A DNA stretch of 50,031 nt. It comes from JABFRJ01 sp964389095 (lineage in GTDB: Bacteria > Pseudomonadota > Alphaproteobacteria > Rhizobiales > Hyphomicrobiaceae). Both the position numbers and the translations under genes were made by a program. Below, piece after piece: positions 1 through 8,089 of the stretch. Location of the stretch: positions 1 through 50,031 of the forward strand of contig CAYMEB010000010.1 in NCBI GenBank assembly GCA_964389095.1, in the 5' to 3' direction. The first letter of the stretch is position 1. Every line of letters starts with the position of its first letter. The notes beneath the pieces were generated by a model. The model was not told the origin of the DNA. It searched no databases and saw nothing but the letters and a program-made list of their open reading frames with translations.

Positions 1-1
1 C

Positions 2-451
2 GAGATCGAAGCCTCGAAGTACGACCTCGCCTACGTGAAGCTCGACGGCACGATCGGCTGCCTCGTGAACGGCGCCGGCCTCGCCATGGCGACGATGGAC
101 ATCATCAAGCTCTACGGCATGGAGCCGGCGAACTTCCTCGACGTCGGCGGCTCGGCCTCGAAGGAGAAGGTCACGGCCGCCTTCAAGATCATCCTCAACG
201 ATCCCAACGTGAAGGGGATCCTCGTCAACATCTTTGGCGGCATCATGCGCTGCGACATCATCGCGGAAGGCGTGGTCGCCGCCGCGCGCGAACTCGGCGT
301 CAAGGTGCCGCTGGTCGTGCGCCTGGAAGGCACCAACGTAGATCTCGGCAAGAAGATCATGGCCGAGTCGGGCCTCAAGATCGTCGGCGCCGACAACCTC
401 GCCGACGCCGCCAAGAAGATCACCGACGAGGTCAAGAAGGCGGGGGCCTGA
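2..451 (+). CDS. sucC: Succinyl-CoA ligase (ADP-forming) beta subunit, C-terminal part
   Basis: This is the last 149 codons of the TCA-cycle enzyme subunit that, with SucD, converts succinyl-CoA to succinate and makes ATP/GTP. The 5' end lies outside the window. Visible family signatures are the stretch GLAMATMDIIKLYG, the conserved FLDVGG, then ILVNIFGGIMRCD and VVRLEGTNV, all typical of the CoA-ligase domain of SucC. The stop is TGA at 449-451. It is followed within 50 bases by a strong hairpin and then by a convergent gene, so sucD does not follow as it does in the usual sucCD order. It must lie upstream or elsewhere. Malate-CoA ligase beta subunit (MtkA) is the closest alternative but is less likely. 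Confidence 0.93.
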   Translation, partial: EIEASKYDLAYVKLDGTIGCLVNGAGLAMATMDIIKLYGMEPANFLDVGGSASKEKVTAAFKIILNDPNVKGILVNIFGGIMRCDIIAEGVVAAARELGVKVPLVVRLEGTNVDLGKKIMAESGLKIVGADNLADAAKKITDEVKKAGA

Positions 452-494
452 TCGCTGCCCCCTGGCTTTCGCCTGCTCACTCGAGCTGAAATGT

Positions 495-545
495 GGAACC
501 GGCGCGTTACGGGCTTCGACCCGTTCCGCGCCGGTTTCCTTTTCA
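495..545 (+). terminator. Rho-independent-type terminator after sucC
   Basis: A long inverted repeat with arms ggaaccggcgcg and cgcgccggtttcc surrounds inner arms cggg/cccg, with a small cttcga loop, and is followed by cttttc. It sits between the convergent genes sucC and the UxaA-like lyase, so it may stop transcription from both sides. Confidence 0.8.
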
Positions 546-594
546 TCTGGAGAGCTGCGATCGGTCCGGGGTCTCCCGCGGTCCGATCGTGCCG

Positions 595-1803
595 TCACGC
601 ACTGCGATAGAGCTTCGTCAGCGAGAACTCGCGGTGGCCGAGGGCCTCGGCGGCGGTGAGCCGGCCGTTGGCGGTGCGGATGATCATGTCGATCAGGGCG
701 TCGCCGGCGGTGTCCAGGGTCTGCTCACGGCGCAGCACGCCCGAGACGTCGACGTCGATGTGCTCACCCATCGTGCGGATGGTCTTCGGGTTGCCGGAGA
801 TCTTGATCACCGGGACGATCGGATTGCCGATGACGTTGCCCTGCCCGGTCGGGAAGGTATGCACGACATAGCCGCCGGCCGCCATGAGCGTGACGCACTC
901 GGCCGCGGCCGAGGAAGTGTCCATGTAGTAGAGGCCGGGGCCCCTGGCCGGAGCCTCCGCGGGATCGAGCGCGTCGATGAACTTGCACTTGCGGCCGATC
1001 TTCTCGAGGTTGCCGAGAGCCTTCTCCTCGATGGTGGTCAGGCCACCTGCGATGTTGCCCTTTGTCGGCTGGCTGTCGGAGAGATCGTCGGTCTTGTGGG
1101 CTTCGATGACGTCGTCCTGGTAGGACTTCCACATCTTGTACCACTTCTCGCCGATCTCCTTGTTGATCGCGCGCTCGCGGGCCAGGTGCTCCGCGCCGGT
1201 GATCTCCGAGGTCTCGCCGAAGCAGCCGTAGATGCCCTTCGGGATCAGCTTGTCGTACATGTTGCCGACGGTGGGGCAGGACGACAGGCCGGTCGTGGTG
1301 TCGCTCTCGCCGCACTTGGTCGAGACCCACAGGTCCTCGATGCCGCATTCCTCGCGCTGCAGCTCTGAAGCCCACTGCACCATCTTCTTGGCCTCGTAGG
1401 AGGCCTTGGCGATGATCGCGATATCGCCGTGCCCCTCGATGCCGAAGCCGACGACGGGCTTGCCGGTCTTCTTGATGCCCTCGACGACGCGGCCGGTCCA
1501 GCCGTCCTCGATGCCGATGACCACGACGGCGGCGACGTTCGGGTTGGAGCCCGTTCCGATCAGGGTGCGGAAGTGAAGATCCAGGTCGGCGCCGAACTGG
1601 AGGCGGCCGTAGGCATGCGGGATCGCCAGCGTGCCTTTGATGTTGTTGGCGACGGCCTCGCAGGCCGCGTTCGACAGGTCGTCGAGCGGGAGGATGACGA
1701 CGTGATTGCGCACGCCGACCCGGCCGTTCTCGCGGCGCCAGCCCCAGAAGCGGAGGTTGCCCTTTGCTTTGGAGGTCGTCTTGCCGTTGGTCTTGGTTGC
1801 CAT
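595..1803 (-). CDS. UxaA-family hydro-lyase, large subunit (altronate dehydratase / sulfolactate sulfo-lyase beta-like)
   Basis: A 402-residue protein of the altronate-dehydratase C-terminal family, which removes water (or sulfite in SuyB) from hydroxy acids with an iron-type centre. Family signatures are RVGVRNHVVILP near the N-terminus, CGESDTTTG (equivalent to the CGGSDAFSG motif) near residue 170, and HTFPTGQGN followed by VIGNPIVPVIKISGNP. The chosen start is ATG at 1803, preceded by an AAGGGAT ribosome site. A TTG at 1824 would overlap the upstream gene. The small SAF-domain subunit ends 14 bases before this ATG, so the two are cotranscribed and form a split enzyme, as in SuyA/SuyB. The substrate cannot be told from sequence: altronate, galactarate-type acids and sulfolactate are all possible. 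Confidence 0.8.
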   Translation of the reverse strand: MATKTNGKTTSKAKGNLRFWGWRRENGRVGVRNHVVILPLDDLSNAACEAVANNIKGTLAIPHAYGRLQFGADLDLHFRTLIGTGSNPNVAAVVVIGIEDGWTGRVVEGIKKTGKPVVGFGIEGHGDIAIIAKASYEAKKMVQWASELQREECGIEDLWVSTKCGESDTTTGLSSCPTVGNMYDKLIPKGIYGCFGETSEITGAEHLARERAINKEIGEKWYKMWKSYQDDVIEAHKTDDLSDSQPTKGNIAGGLTTIEEKALGNLEKIGRKCKFIDALDPAEAPARGPGLYYMDTSSAAAECVTLMAAGGYVVHTFPTGQGNVIGNPIVPVIKISGNPKTIRTMGEHIDVDVSGVLRREQTLDTAGDALIDMIIRTANGRLTAAEALGHREFSLTKLYRSA

Positions 1804-1817
1804 GGTCGCGGTATCCC

Positions 1818-2105
1818 TTACCAACGCTTGGTCTTGAGGTTGTGAACGTGGACGTGCTCGCCGGTCTTGGCGCCGCCGACCATCTTGCCGATGTCCTCGC
1901 CGTACTTGATGACGGTGTCGCCGGCCTTGAGGTCCTTGAGAGCGACCTTGTGACCGATCGGGATATCGTGCTTCGCCTTCAGCTTGAGCGTCGTGTCGGT
2001 TTCGGTGATGACACCCAGCATGTCGGTGCCTGCTTTGAGGCCCTCGACGACGACGACGCCGACGTTGTCTTTGGGACTATGGACGAGAAAATGCGGTATC
2101 GACAC
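1818..2105 (-). CDS. UxaA-family small subunit (SAF domain; SuyA-like)
   Basis: A 95-residue stand-alone SAF domain, the size of the alpha subunit of split UxaA enzymes. It starts with GTG at 2105 behind an AGAGAGG site eight bases away. The centre has VGVVVVEGLKAG and the end HVHNLKTKRW, the classic C-terminal signature of the UxaA N-terminal domain. It is the first gene of the minus-strand pair, with the large subunit 14 bases downstream and a GntR regulator divergently placed 138 bases upstream. That layout points to substrate-controlled expression of a catabolic lyase. In E. coli UxaA both domains are fused, whereas SuyAB keeps them separate as here. This favours a SuyAB-like comparison but does not prove sulfolactate as substrate. 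Confidence 0.78.
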   Translation of the reverse strand: MSIPHFLVHSPKDNVGVVVVEGLKAGTDMLGVITETDTTLKLKAKHDIPIGHKVALKDLKAGDTVIKYGEDIGKMVGGAKTGEHVHVHNLKTKRW

Positions 2106-2149
2106 TGCCGGGGCCTCTCTCGCTCGGTCTGGATCAGATTGGACGCAAG

Positions 2150-2161
2150 TCTTCTATAAGA
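2150..2161. promoter_or_regulatory. Candidate GntR operator in the divergent promoter region
   Basis: The divergent gap 2106-2243 holds a short dyad with arms TCTT and AAGA around CTAT, in an AT-richer patch of an otherwise GC-rich gap. Such a site between a lyase operon and its GntR neighbour is where autoregulation would be expected. The dyad is short, so this is only a suggestion. Confidence 0.22.
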
Positions 2162-2243
2162 TTAGAAAGGCCTATGCAATGCCCGGCGGTCGCGGCACAG
2201 GGTTGCGGCGGACGCCGGATCGCGGGGGCCTGGATCGGACGAC

Positions 2244-2972
2244 ATGAGCGAGGACCAGTCACACTCGGGCTTTCGCCCGCTCTACGCCAAGGCGCGCGAG
2301 ACTCTCCTCGACCGGATACGGACAGGAGAATGGCGCCCCGGCCAGGTCATCCCCAATGAGTTCGAGATCGCCGCGCAACTCGGCGTCAGCCAGGGGACGG
2401 CCCGCAAGGCGATCGACGCGCTGGCCGCGGACGGGTTGCTTGTGCGGATCCAGGGGCGCGGGACCTACGTGGTCGAGCACACGCCGGCGGATGTGCTGTT
2501 CCGTTTCTTCCACCTCTACGACGCGGCCGGCCGTCAGATTCATCCCGACAGCACCGGGTCGAGGTCGAGCCTGCGGGCGGCGACGCAGGCGGAGGCCACG
2601 GCGCTCGCATTGACACCAGGGGCGGATGTCGTCGTGATCGACAGGCTCAGGACCAGGGAGGGACGGGCATTCATCGCCGAGCGAATCGTCCTGCCGGCGG
2701 CGTTGTTCCCAGGATTGGTCGATCTGCAACCCATCCCCAACACACTCTATGATCTCTTCCAGAAGGCTTACGGCGTGCTGGTGTCACGCGCCGACGAGCG
2801 GGTCTCGGCGGTCAATGCGTCGGCCGGGGATGCGGAGGCGCTCGGCGTTCCGGCGGGCACTGCACTGTTGCGCATCGATCGAACCGCGTTCGACCTCGAT
2901 TCCAGACCCGTCGAATGGCGGGTGGGCGTCTGTCATCTGGAAGGCGCCCACTACGGTGCCAGGCTCAAGTAG
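2244..2972 (+). CDS. GntR-family transcriptional regulator, HutC/UTRA type
   Basis: A 242-residue regulator with an N-terminal winged helix-turn-helix (about residues 12-78). It includes LLDRIRTGEWRPGQVIPNE, the recognition helix in VSQGTARKAIDALAADGLL and the wing RIQGRGTYV. A UTRA ligand-binding domain follows (about 95-240) with the family-like ERIVLPAALFPGL and the closing VEWRVGVCHLEGAHYGARL. Proteins of this subfamily are repressors released by the substrate or a breakdown product of the pathway they control. It is divergent from the two-subunit UxaA-like lyase, so it is inferred to control that pair and itself. The effector is unknown. Confidence 0.87.
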   Translation: MSEDQSHSGFRPLYAKARETLLDRIRTGEWRPGQVIPNEFEIAAQLGVSQGTARKAIDALAADGLLVRIQGRGTYVVEHTPADVLFRFFHLYDAAGRQIHPDSTGSRSSLRAATQAEATALALTPGADVVVIDRLRTREGRAFIAERIVLPAALFPGLVDLQPIPNTLYDLFQKAYGVLVSRADERVSAVNASAGDAEALGVPAGTALLRIDRTAFDLDSRPVEWRVGVCHLEGAHYGARLK

Positions 2973-2976
2973 GCCC

Positions 2977-3006
2977 GGCTTCGAGCCACTTTACTGGCTC
3001 GAAGCC
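2977..3006. terminator. Bidirectional terminator hairpin between convergent genes
   Basis: A perfect 12-base inverted repeat (arms ggcttcgagcca and tggctcgaagcc, six-base loop ctttac) starts four bases after the GntR gene. The stop codon and last codons of the minus-strand pilus gene lie inside the loop and the right arm, so one element serves both genes. No long U tract follows. Confidence 0.65.
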
Positions 3007-3521
3007 TGTGCAGCCTGATCCGACGCCTTTTCCGAGAAGGACGCCTTGTTCTGCGAAGCGGCCTGAACCTGCGCGAAGTAACCGGCGTCGTCGCCGATCG
3101 TGAGGGTCGGATTGCACTGCGGGCTGCAGTTGTAAGTGGAGCGGGCAGCGCCGCGGTGCAGGTTCACGACACCGATCTCGTCACGGCGTACCATCACGCG
3201 CTGATCCTGGATGACGTTACGCTCTGCATCGAGCGCGATGATGTTGGTGATGCCGAAGGACTTGCCCGTGACGACCAGCAGGTTGCCGGTCTGGATCGAG
3301 ACGTCGGCGATCGCCGGGTTCCCGATGATGATCTCGGCCGCGGGACGAGGCAGGCGGAGCAGCTGCGACTGGTCGTACTTCACGATGAGATCGTCCGACA
3401 GCAGCTTGTCGGCGCGCACTTGGCCGGCGCTCAGCGCCAGCGATGCGAGCAAAGACGCGCTGGCGAGCATAATTGCGCGCGCCGCAGTGGTGTTATGCGT
3501 CTTGTATTGACGGATGAGCAT
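2991..3521 (-). CDS. Pilus assembly protein, secretin N-terminal (T2SS-T3SS_pil_N) domain only
   Basis: A 176-residue exported protein. The start at ATG 3521 is chosen because a GAGAGG site lies ten bases upstream; the ATG at 3551 lacks one. Residues 1-38 form a signal peptide ending VRA before DKLL. The region after it (SDDLIVKYDQSQLLRL, IIIGNPAIADVSI, LLVVTGKSFGITNIIALD) matches the N-terminal domain found in CpaC-type secretins, but no secretin channel follows. The tail has a CSPQC pair and a Q/A/S-rich end. It is divergent from the Flp pilin gene, so it probably works with the Tad pilus in the periplasm. Its precise role is not established. Confidence 0.82.
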   Translation of the reverse strand: MLIRQYKTHNTTAARAIMLASASLLASLALSAGQVRADKLLSDDLIVKYDQSQLLRLPRPAAEIIIGNPAIADVSIQTGNLLVVTGKSFGITNIIALDAERNVIQDQRVMVRRDEIGVVNLHRGAARSTYNCSPQCNPTLTIGDDAGYFAQVQAASQNKASFSEKASDQAAQASSQ

Positions 3522-3806
3522 GGGCTTCGACCTCTCGGAGGGAGTTTCCATGGGAGTTTCGCGCGCAAGCGTGAAGAAAGTGGAAACGCGTGTTCCGCGA
3601 TGTGGCGGAAACATGCGCGCGCTCCGCACTGGGTGAGTGATCGCGATCGTCCGGCGCAAAAGAGCCGGTTCGCCCCGCCGGCGCATTAACCTGCCTTTAA
3701 AACCTCGGGCGTAGTCTCACGATAGTTCAGCCGCCTCGGGCTGGTGCCCACGTGGAACTAACCGCGCTAATGCGCTCTGTGTGAACGAGTGTTGGGAGAC
3801 CCACAA

Positions 3807-3971
3807 ATGGAGAACCTGTTTTCGCGCTTCGTGAAGGACGAGTCCGGCGCCACCGCCATCGAGTACGGCCTGATCGCCGCTCTCATTTCGGTTGCGATCA
3901 TCTCGGCCGCCACCACCCTCGGCAACAACATCTCGGCCACCTTCAAGAAGGTCGCCAACAACGTTGGCTAA
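3807..3971 (+). CDS. flp: Flp-family type IVb pilin
   Basis: A 54-residue prepilin, the subunit of Tad/Flp pili. The start is ATG 3807, with GGGAG nine bases upstream. The type IVb processing motif is clear: DESG followed by ATAIEYGLIAALIS, with cleavage expected after Gly and the conserved Glu and Tyr at mature positions 5 and 6. A single hydrophobic helix follows, ending in GNNISATFKKV. A strong terminator directly follows, so the pilin has its own transcript, as is usual for the most abundant product of the locus. CpaA, encoded next, is the likely peptidase. Confidence 0.93.
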   Translation: MENLFSRFVKDESGATAIEYGLIAALISVAIISAATTLGNNISATFKKVANNVG

Positions 3972-4014
3972 GGCCGAAGCCGGCGCCGGTTCCCCGGCGC
4001 GCTGGCTCGAACGG

Positions 4015-4050
4015 AGGCTGCCGGCATCGCCGGCGGCCTTTCGTTTTTTT
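4015..4050 (+). terminator. flp: Rho-independent terminator after flp
   Basis: A GC-rich stem (aggctgccggc paired with gccggcggcctt) is followed by tcgttttttt. It is the best terminator in the window and separates the pilin transcript from the assembly genes. Confidence 0.9.
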
Positions 4051-4147
4051 CAGGCACGCTTATGGGCAATTCACCCGTTAACGAACGGTTGACCTCGCGC
4101 GGATAAGGTCGATTCGGCCGCGACGCCGGCCAGCAAGTGGGGGACTT

Positions 4148-4657
4148 ATGTCGCTCTTCCAGATCGCCGTTCTGCTCGTCTTTCCTGCCGCCGTGTTCTT
4201 CGCGGCGGCGATGGATCTCGTCTCCTATACGATCCCCAACCGCGTCTCGATCGCCCTTGTCGCCGGCTTCGTGCTGCTCGCCCCGTTCGCGGGAATGACG
4301 CTGCAGCAGTTCGTCGGCCATCTCGGCGCTGGAGCCCTGGTGCTTGCGGTCACTTTCGCGATGTTCTTTTTCAACGTCATGGGCGGCGGCGACGCGAAGC
4401 TGGTTTCCGCAGTGGCGCTTTGGGTCGGGCTGGAGCATCTGCTCGAATATCTCCTGCTCGCCTCGATCTTCGGTGGCGTGCTGGCCATCGGCCTCTTGAT
4501 GTTCCGTTCTGTCCCCCTGCCGATGTTCCTCGCGCGCGAGAACTGGGTTCTCGAGCTGCACAAGCCGCGCGGCGCCATTCCCTACGGCATCGCGCTCTCT
4601 GCCGCCGCTCTCTGCGTCTATCCCCAGACGATCTGGTGCAGCGGCGTGATCGGCTGA
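4148..4657 (+). CDS. cpaA: Prepilin peptidase CpaA/TadV (A24 family)
   Basis: A 169-residue integral membrane aspartyl protease that removes the leader of the Flp pilin. The two catalytic aspartates are visible: the first in AAAMDLVSYTIPN (about residue 23) and the second in the GGGDAKL motif (about residue 80). Several hydrophobic segments fill the rest. It lacks the N-terminal methylase domain of PilD, as expected for the short CpaA/TadV form. It stands between flp and cpaB in the classic order. Start ATG 4148 is preceded by a GGGGGA-like site. Confidence 0.92.
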   Translation: MSLFQIAVLLVFPAAVFFAAAMDLVSYTIPNRVSIALVAGFVLLAPFAGMTLQQFVGHLGAGALVLAVTFAMFFFNVMGGGDAKLVSAVALWVGLEHLLEYLLLASIFGGVLAIGLLMFRSVPLPMFLARENWVLELHKPRGAIPYGIALSAAALCVYPQTIWCSGVIG

Positions 4658-4864
4658 TCCAGCTCTCTTCTCCCCAGCATCGAATTCACGTCCAGGACGC
4701 CCCGTGGCTCGCGCCGCTGGGGCGTTCGTCTTTGCGCTTTTGTCTCACGGCGGCACCAACAGTTCCAAATGTGGAGCACGGATTAACCCCGCATTGACGT
4801 TTCTGCCTCAGAGTCGGTCGAGGATTGGAAACGGGTTTTCGTTCTCGGAAAGGGCACGAGTGCG

Positions 4865-5659
4865 ATGAGGCAGTCTCAAGGTCGATTGATCGCCGCGGGC
4901 ATCGCGGCAGTGTGCGGTCTGGGCGTCGCCGCGATGTTCTTCAACATGCGGTCGAAGCCGGTCGTTCAGATGGTGGAAACCAAGATCGACACGACGCAGG
5001 TGCTTGTCGCGAAGACCGAGGTCGGTCTGGGCCAGATCGTCACGCCGGACAATTTCCGCTGGCAGGACTGGCCGCAAGGCGGCGTTCCTCCGTGATACAT
5101 CCAGAAGAGCACCCGTCCCGACGCGGTCAAGAGCCTGACCGGCACCATCGCGCGCGCACCGTTGCTGCCGAGAGAGCCGGTCACGACGCACAAGCTGGTC
5201 AAGCCGGGCGAGGGCGGCGTGCTGGCGGCCATCCTGCCGGCCGGCATGCGTGCGATCTCGACCCGCATCAAGGAAGAGACTGCGGTCGGAAAGCTGATCC
5301 TGCCGAATGATCATGTGGATGTGATCCTGATCCAGCGCCGGCGCGGAAAGAGCGGCTCGGAAGACTTCGTGTCCGACACACTGTTCCGCAATGTGCGGGT
5401 CCTCGCGATCGGTCAGCTGATCGAGGCGAAAGACGGCAAGAAGGGCGCCGAAGGGAGCACGGCCACGCTCGAACTCACGCCGCGCCAGTCGGAGCTGCTC
5501 GCGCTCGCGAACTCGATGGGCGAAATCACCCTCGCCCTGCGCAGCGTCGCCGACATGAGTTCGCATGGTCCGGGCACCGGAAATCCGCTCGCGCAGCGGG
5601 GCAATTCAATTCGAGTACTGCGTTATGGCGTCAAGTCGCGTGCGTATGGCGTGAACTGA
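4865..5659 (+). pseudogene. cpaB: Pilus assembly protein CpaB with one in-frame TGA
   Basis: CpaB/RcpC is a periplasmic SAF-domain protein of the Tad secretion channel. The reading frame opens at ATG 4865 with an N-terminal membrane anchor (LIAAGIAAVCGLGVAAMFF) and the family-like VLVAKTEVGLGQIV. It then meets TGA at 5093-5095 after WPQGGVPP. The same frame continues without shift as YIQKSTRP and through the SAF and C-terminal parts (LPAGMRAISTRI, DHVDVILIQRR) to the stop at 5659, about 264 residues in total. Homologous stretches commonly have Gly at this place, so GGA to TGA is the simplest explanation. Either the gene is inactivated or the base is a draft error. Protein made from a downstream start would lack its membrane anchor. 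Confidence 0.85.
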
Positions 5660-5698
5660 GCACCTGACAACAAGTCGGACGCGGTTACGAGGTTGGCA

Positions 5699-7324
5699 AT
5701 GATCCCTAAGTTCAAGCGCCTCGGCGCATTGGCGCTGGCGCTCGCCATGGCGGCAGTTCTGCCCCAGGCGACGTCGGCTCAATCCAATGGAGCGCAGCAG
5801 CGCTCGGATGTCAGCGCCGACGGCGCCGTCATGGTTATACCTGCGCGTGCGCAGTTCCCGCTTTCGCGGAAGATCAACATGGGTGTGGGCCGCTCGACGA
5901 TGGTCCAATTCCCCATCGAGCTGCGCGACGTGATGATCGGCGATCCCTCCAAGGTCGACGCGGTCGTCCAGTCGTCCGACCGGGTCCTCCTGATCGCCAA
6001 GGCAGCGGGCTCGACCAACGCGTTCTTCTTCGACGCGAACGGCAACCAGATCATGTCCCTAGAGATCATGATCGGTTCGGATCTTTCCGCGCTCCACAAT
6101 CTTCTCAAGCGTCTGATCCCGACGTCCAACATCAAAACGGAACTCGCGGGCACCGCGATCGTCCTGATCGGCACCGTGCGCTCCCCGGCGGACGCGACGC
6201 GGGCAGCGGACATCGCCACCCAGTTCGCCTCCGCCAACCAGAATCTGGTGGGTCACGGCTGGACCACGCAGGCGACCAGCGTCGGCGGTGTGACGAACTA
6301 CACGAGCACCTTCAACTCGGGCAGGGAAGGCCAGTCCGACAAGAAGGTGATCAACATGCTGTCGATCGACGGCGAAGACCAGGTGATGCTCAAGGTCACC
6401 GTCGCCGAGGTCAACCGCACCGTTCTCAAGCAGTTCGGCATCAACCTCGGCGCCGAATTCAACATCGGCAACTTCGCGACTTCGGTCCTGACCGCCAACG
6501 GCCTCCCGATCAACCAGGCTACGCTGGGCGCGCTGGGTCGCACGGTTCGCAACAGTACACAGGCGATCGGCACAGGCTGCGATGTCGTGCTGCCGTCCGC
6601 CGGAGGAAACTTCGTCTCCAACTCCGGTACTGCAGGCGTGTGGTCGCAAGGCGGCAACTGCGTCAGCCATACGATGCGCGCGCTCGAGCGTCATGGGCTT
6701 GTCCGCACACTTGCCGAACCCACGCTAACCGCCGTCTCCGGCGAGGCTGCGAAGTTCCTGGCGGGTGGCGAGTATCCCGTACCCGTCTCGGCCGACAATG
6801 GCGCCATCGGTATCTCATTCAAGGAGTTCGGTGTCGGCGTCGCCTTCACCCCGGTGGTCCTGTCGGAGGGCCGCATCAGCCTCAAGATCGACACGCAGGT
6901 GTCGGAGCTGTCGAACGACGGTGCACTCGTCCTCTCCGGCACGCAGATCCCCTCGCTTTGCAAGCGGTAGGCCTTCTCGACCGTCTAATTGCCTTCCGGC
7001 GGCTCGCTGGCGATGGCCGGTCTGATCTCGGACACGACGCGCCAGAAGATCGACGGCTTCCCCGGTCTCAAGGACGTGCCGATCCTCGGCACCTTGTTCC
7101 GCAGCCGCGACTACCAGCAGAGCGAGAGCGAGTTGGTGGTGATCGTGACGCCATATGTCGTCCGGCCCACGTCGCGCCAGAACCTGGGTGCTCCGACGGA
7201 CGGTCTGGCTGCTGCGTCCGATCTCAAGGGCAACTTTCTGGGTCATCTCAACCGGGTCTACGGCCGGACACAGCAGATGCCCGACGGTGGCCTGAAGGGC
7301 AACCACGGCTTCATCGTCGACTGA
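5699..7324 (+). pseudogene. cpaC: Tad secretin CpaC/RcpA with two in-frame stops (TAG, TAA)
   Basis: CpaC forms the outer-membrane channel of the Tad pilus. Start ATG 5699 has GAGG six bases upstream; a signal peptide follows (ALALALAMAAVLPQATSAQS). The N-terminal secretin domain (VQFPIELRDVMIGDPSKVDAV) and the secretin core (LVRTLAEPTLTAVSGE, AKFLAGGEYPVPV, GVGVAFTPVVL) are intact. TAG at 6968-6970 and TAA at 6986-6988 then interrupt the conserved strand that normally reads like R-K-A-x-S-T-V-E-L-P-S-G-G. The frame resumes at LPSGGSLAMAGLISD and ends at 7324 with the typical GTLFRSRDY and VIVTPYVV. A product stopped at 6968 would lose the last strands of the beta barrel. The stops lie only 18 bases apart, which looks like a local run of wrong bases or a real lesion. 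Confidence 0.88.
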
Positions 7325-7350
7325 ACCGGACGAACCAAGGAGGTCACGTC

Positions 7351-8076
7351 ATGACCATGAACGTCAGAAATGCCGCCCGGTTCGCGAAGCGCACCACGCT
7401 CGCCCTCGCTGCGGTCGCGAGCCTCGGCCTCGCCGGATGCGAGCACATCGAGCAGAAGCCGCAGTTGTCCGCGGGCTGGTCGCTGCTCGATCCGAGCCAG
7501 CGCCATCCGATCCTGGTCTCCCAGGAGCCACACAAGACCTCGGTGCGCGTGTCGCGCAACTCGTCGGGGCTCACGCCGGCACAAAGGAGCGAGGTCGCGG
7601 GCTTCATCGCGCGCTATCGCGCCCAGGACTCGGGCAATAGCCGCATCGTGATCTCGGTCCCCTCGGGATCGGTGAACGAAGTGGCCGCGATGCATGCCGT
7701 GGCGGATATGCGCCCTATCCTCGCCGAGCAGGGCATCACGGAGAGCGCGGTCGCGATCGAGCCCTACTACTCTTCGGGTGATCCCCAGCCGCCGGTGCGG
7801 ATCACGTATCTGCGTTACGTCGCGGAGGCTCCGGAGTGCTGCCGCTTCCCGGACAATCTGGGCGAGAGCTCGCGCAACCTCAACTATCACAACTTCGGTT
7901 GCTCCCAGCAGCGCAACCTTGCCGCACAGATCGCCAACCCGGCCGATCTGCTGGTGCCGCGCACCATGACGCCGTCCAACGCGGAACGTCGCGATACCGC
8001 CTTCACGCGCAAGTGGATCGAGGGCGAAGGCCGCACGAAGATGACCGACCAGGCGATGTCGGCTTCGAAGGAATAA
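7351..8076 (+). CDS. cpaD: Pilus assembly lipoprotein CpaD
   Basis: A 241-residue lipoprotein of the Tad secretion system, thought to stabilise the CpaC channel. A very good ribosome site (AAGGAGG, eight bases away) sets the start at ATG 7351. The signal peptide ends in the lipobox LGLAGC, giving an acylated Cys near residue 30. Family features follow: RISYL-like VRITYLRY, the CCRFPDNLG region, NFGCSQQRNLAAQIANPADLL, and the closing R-x-x-x-x-x-K-W segment. It follows cpaC by 26 bases and precedes cpaE by 13, so it belongs to one operon with both. Confidence 0.92.
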   Translation: MTMNVRNAARFAKRTTLALAAVASLGLAGCEHIEQKPQLSAGWSLLDPSQRHPILVSQEPHKTSVRVSRNSSGLTPAQRSEVAGFIARYRAQDSGNSRIVISVPSGSVNEVAAMHAVADMRPILAEQGITESAVAIEPYYSSGDPQPPVRITYLRYVAEAPECCRFPDNLGESSRNLNYHNFGCSQQRNLAAQIANPADLLVPRTMTPSNAERRDTAFTRKWIEGEGRTKMTDQAMSASKE

Positions 8077-8089
8077 CGGGGGAAAAATC

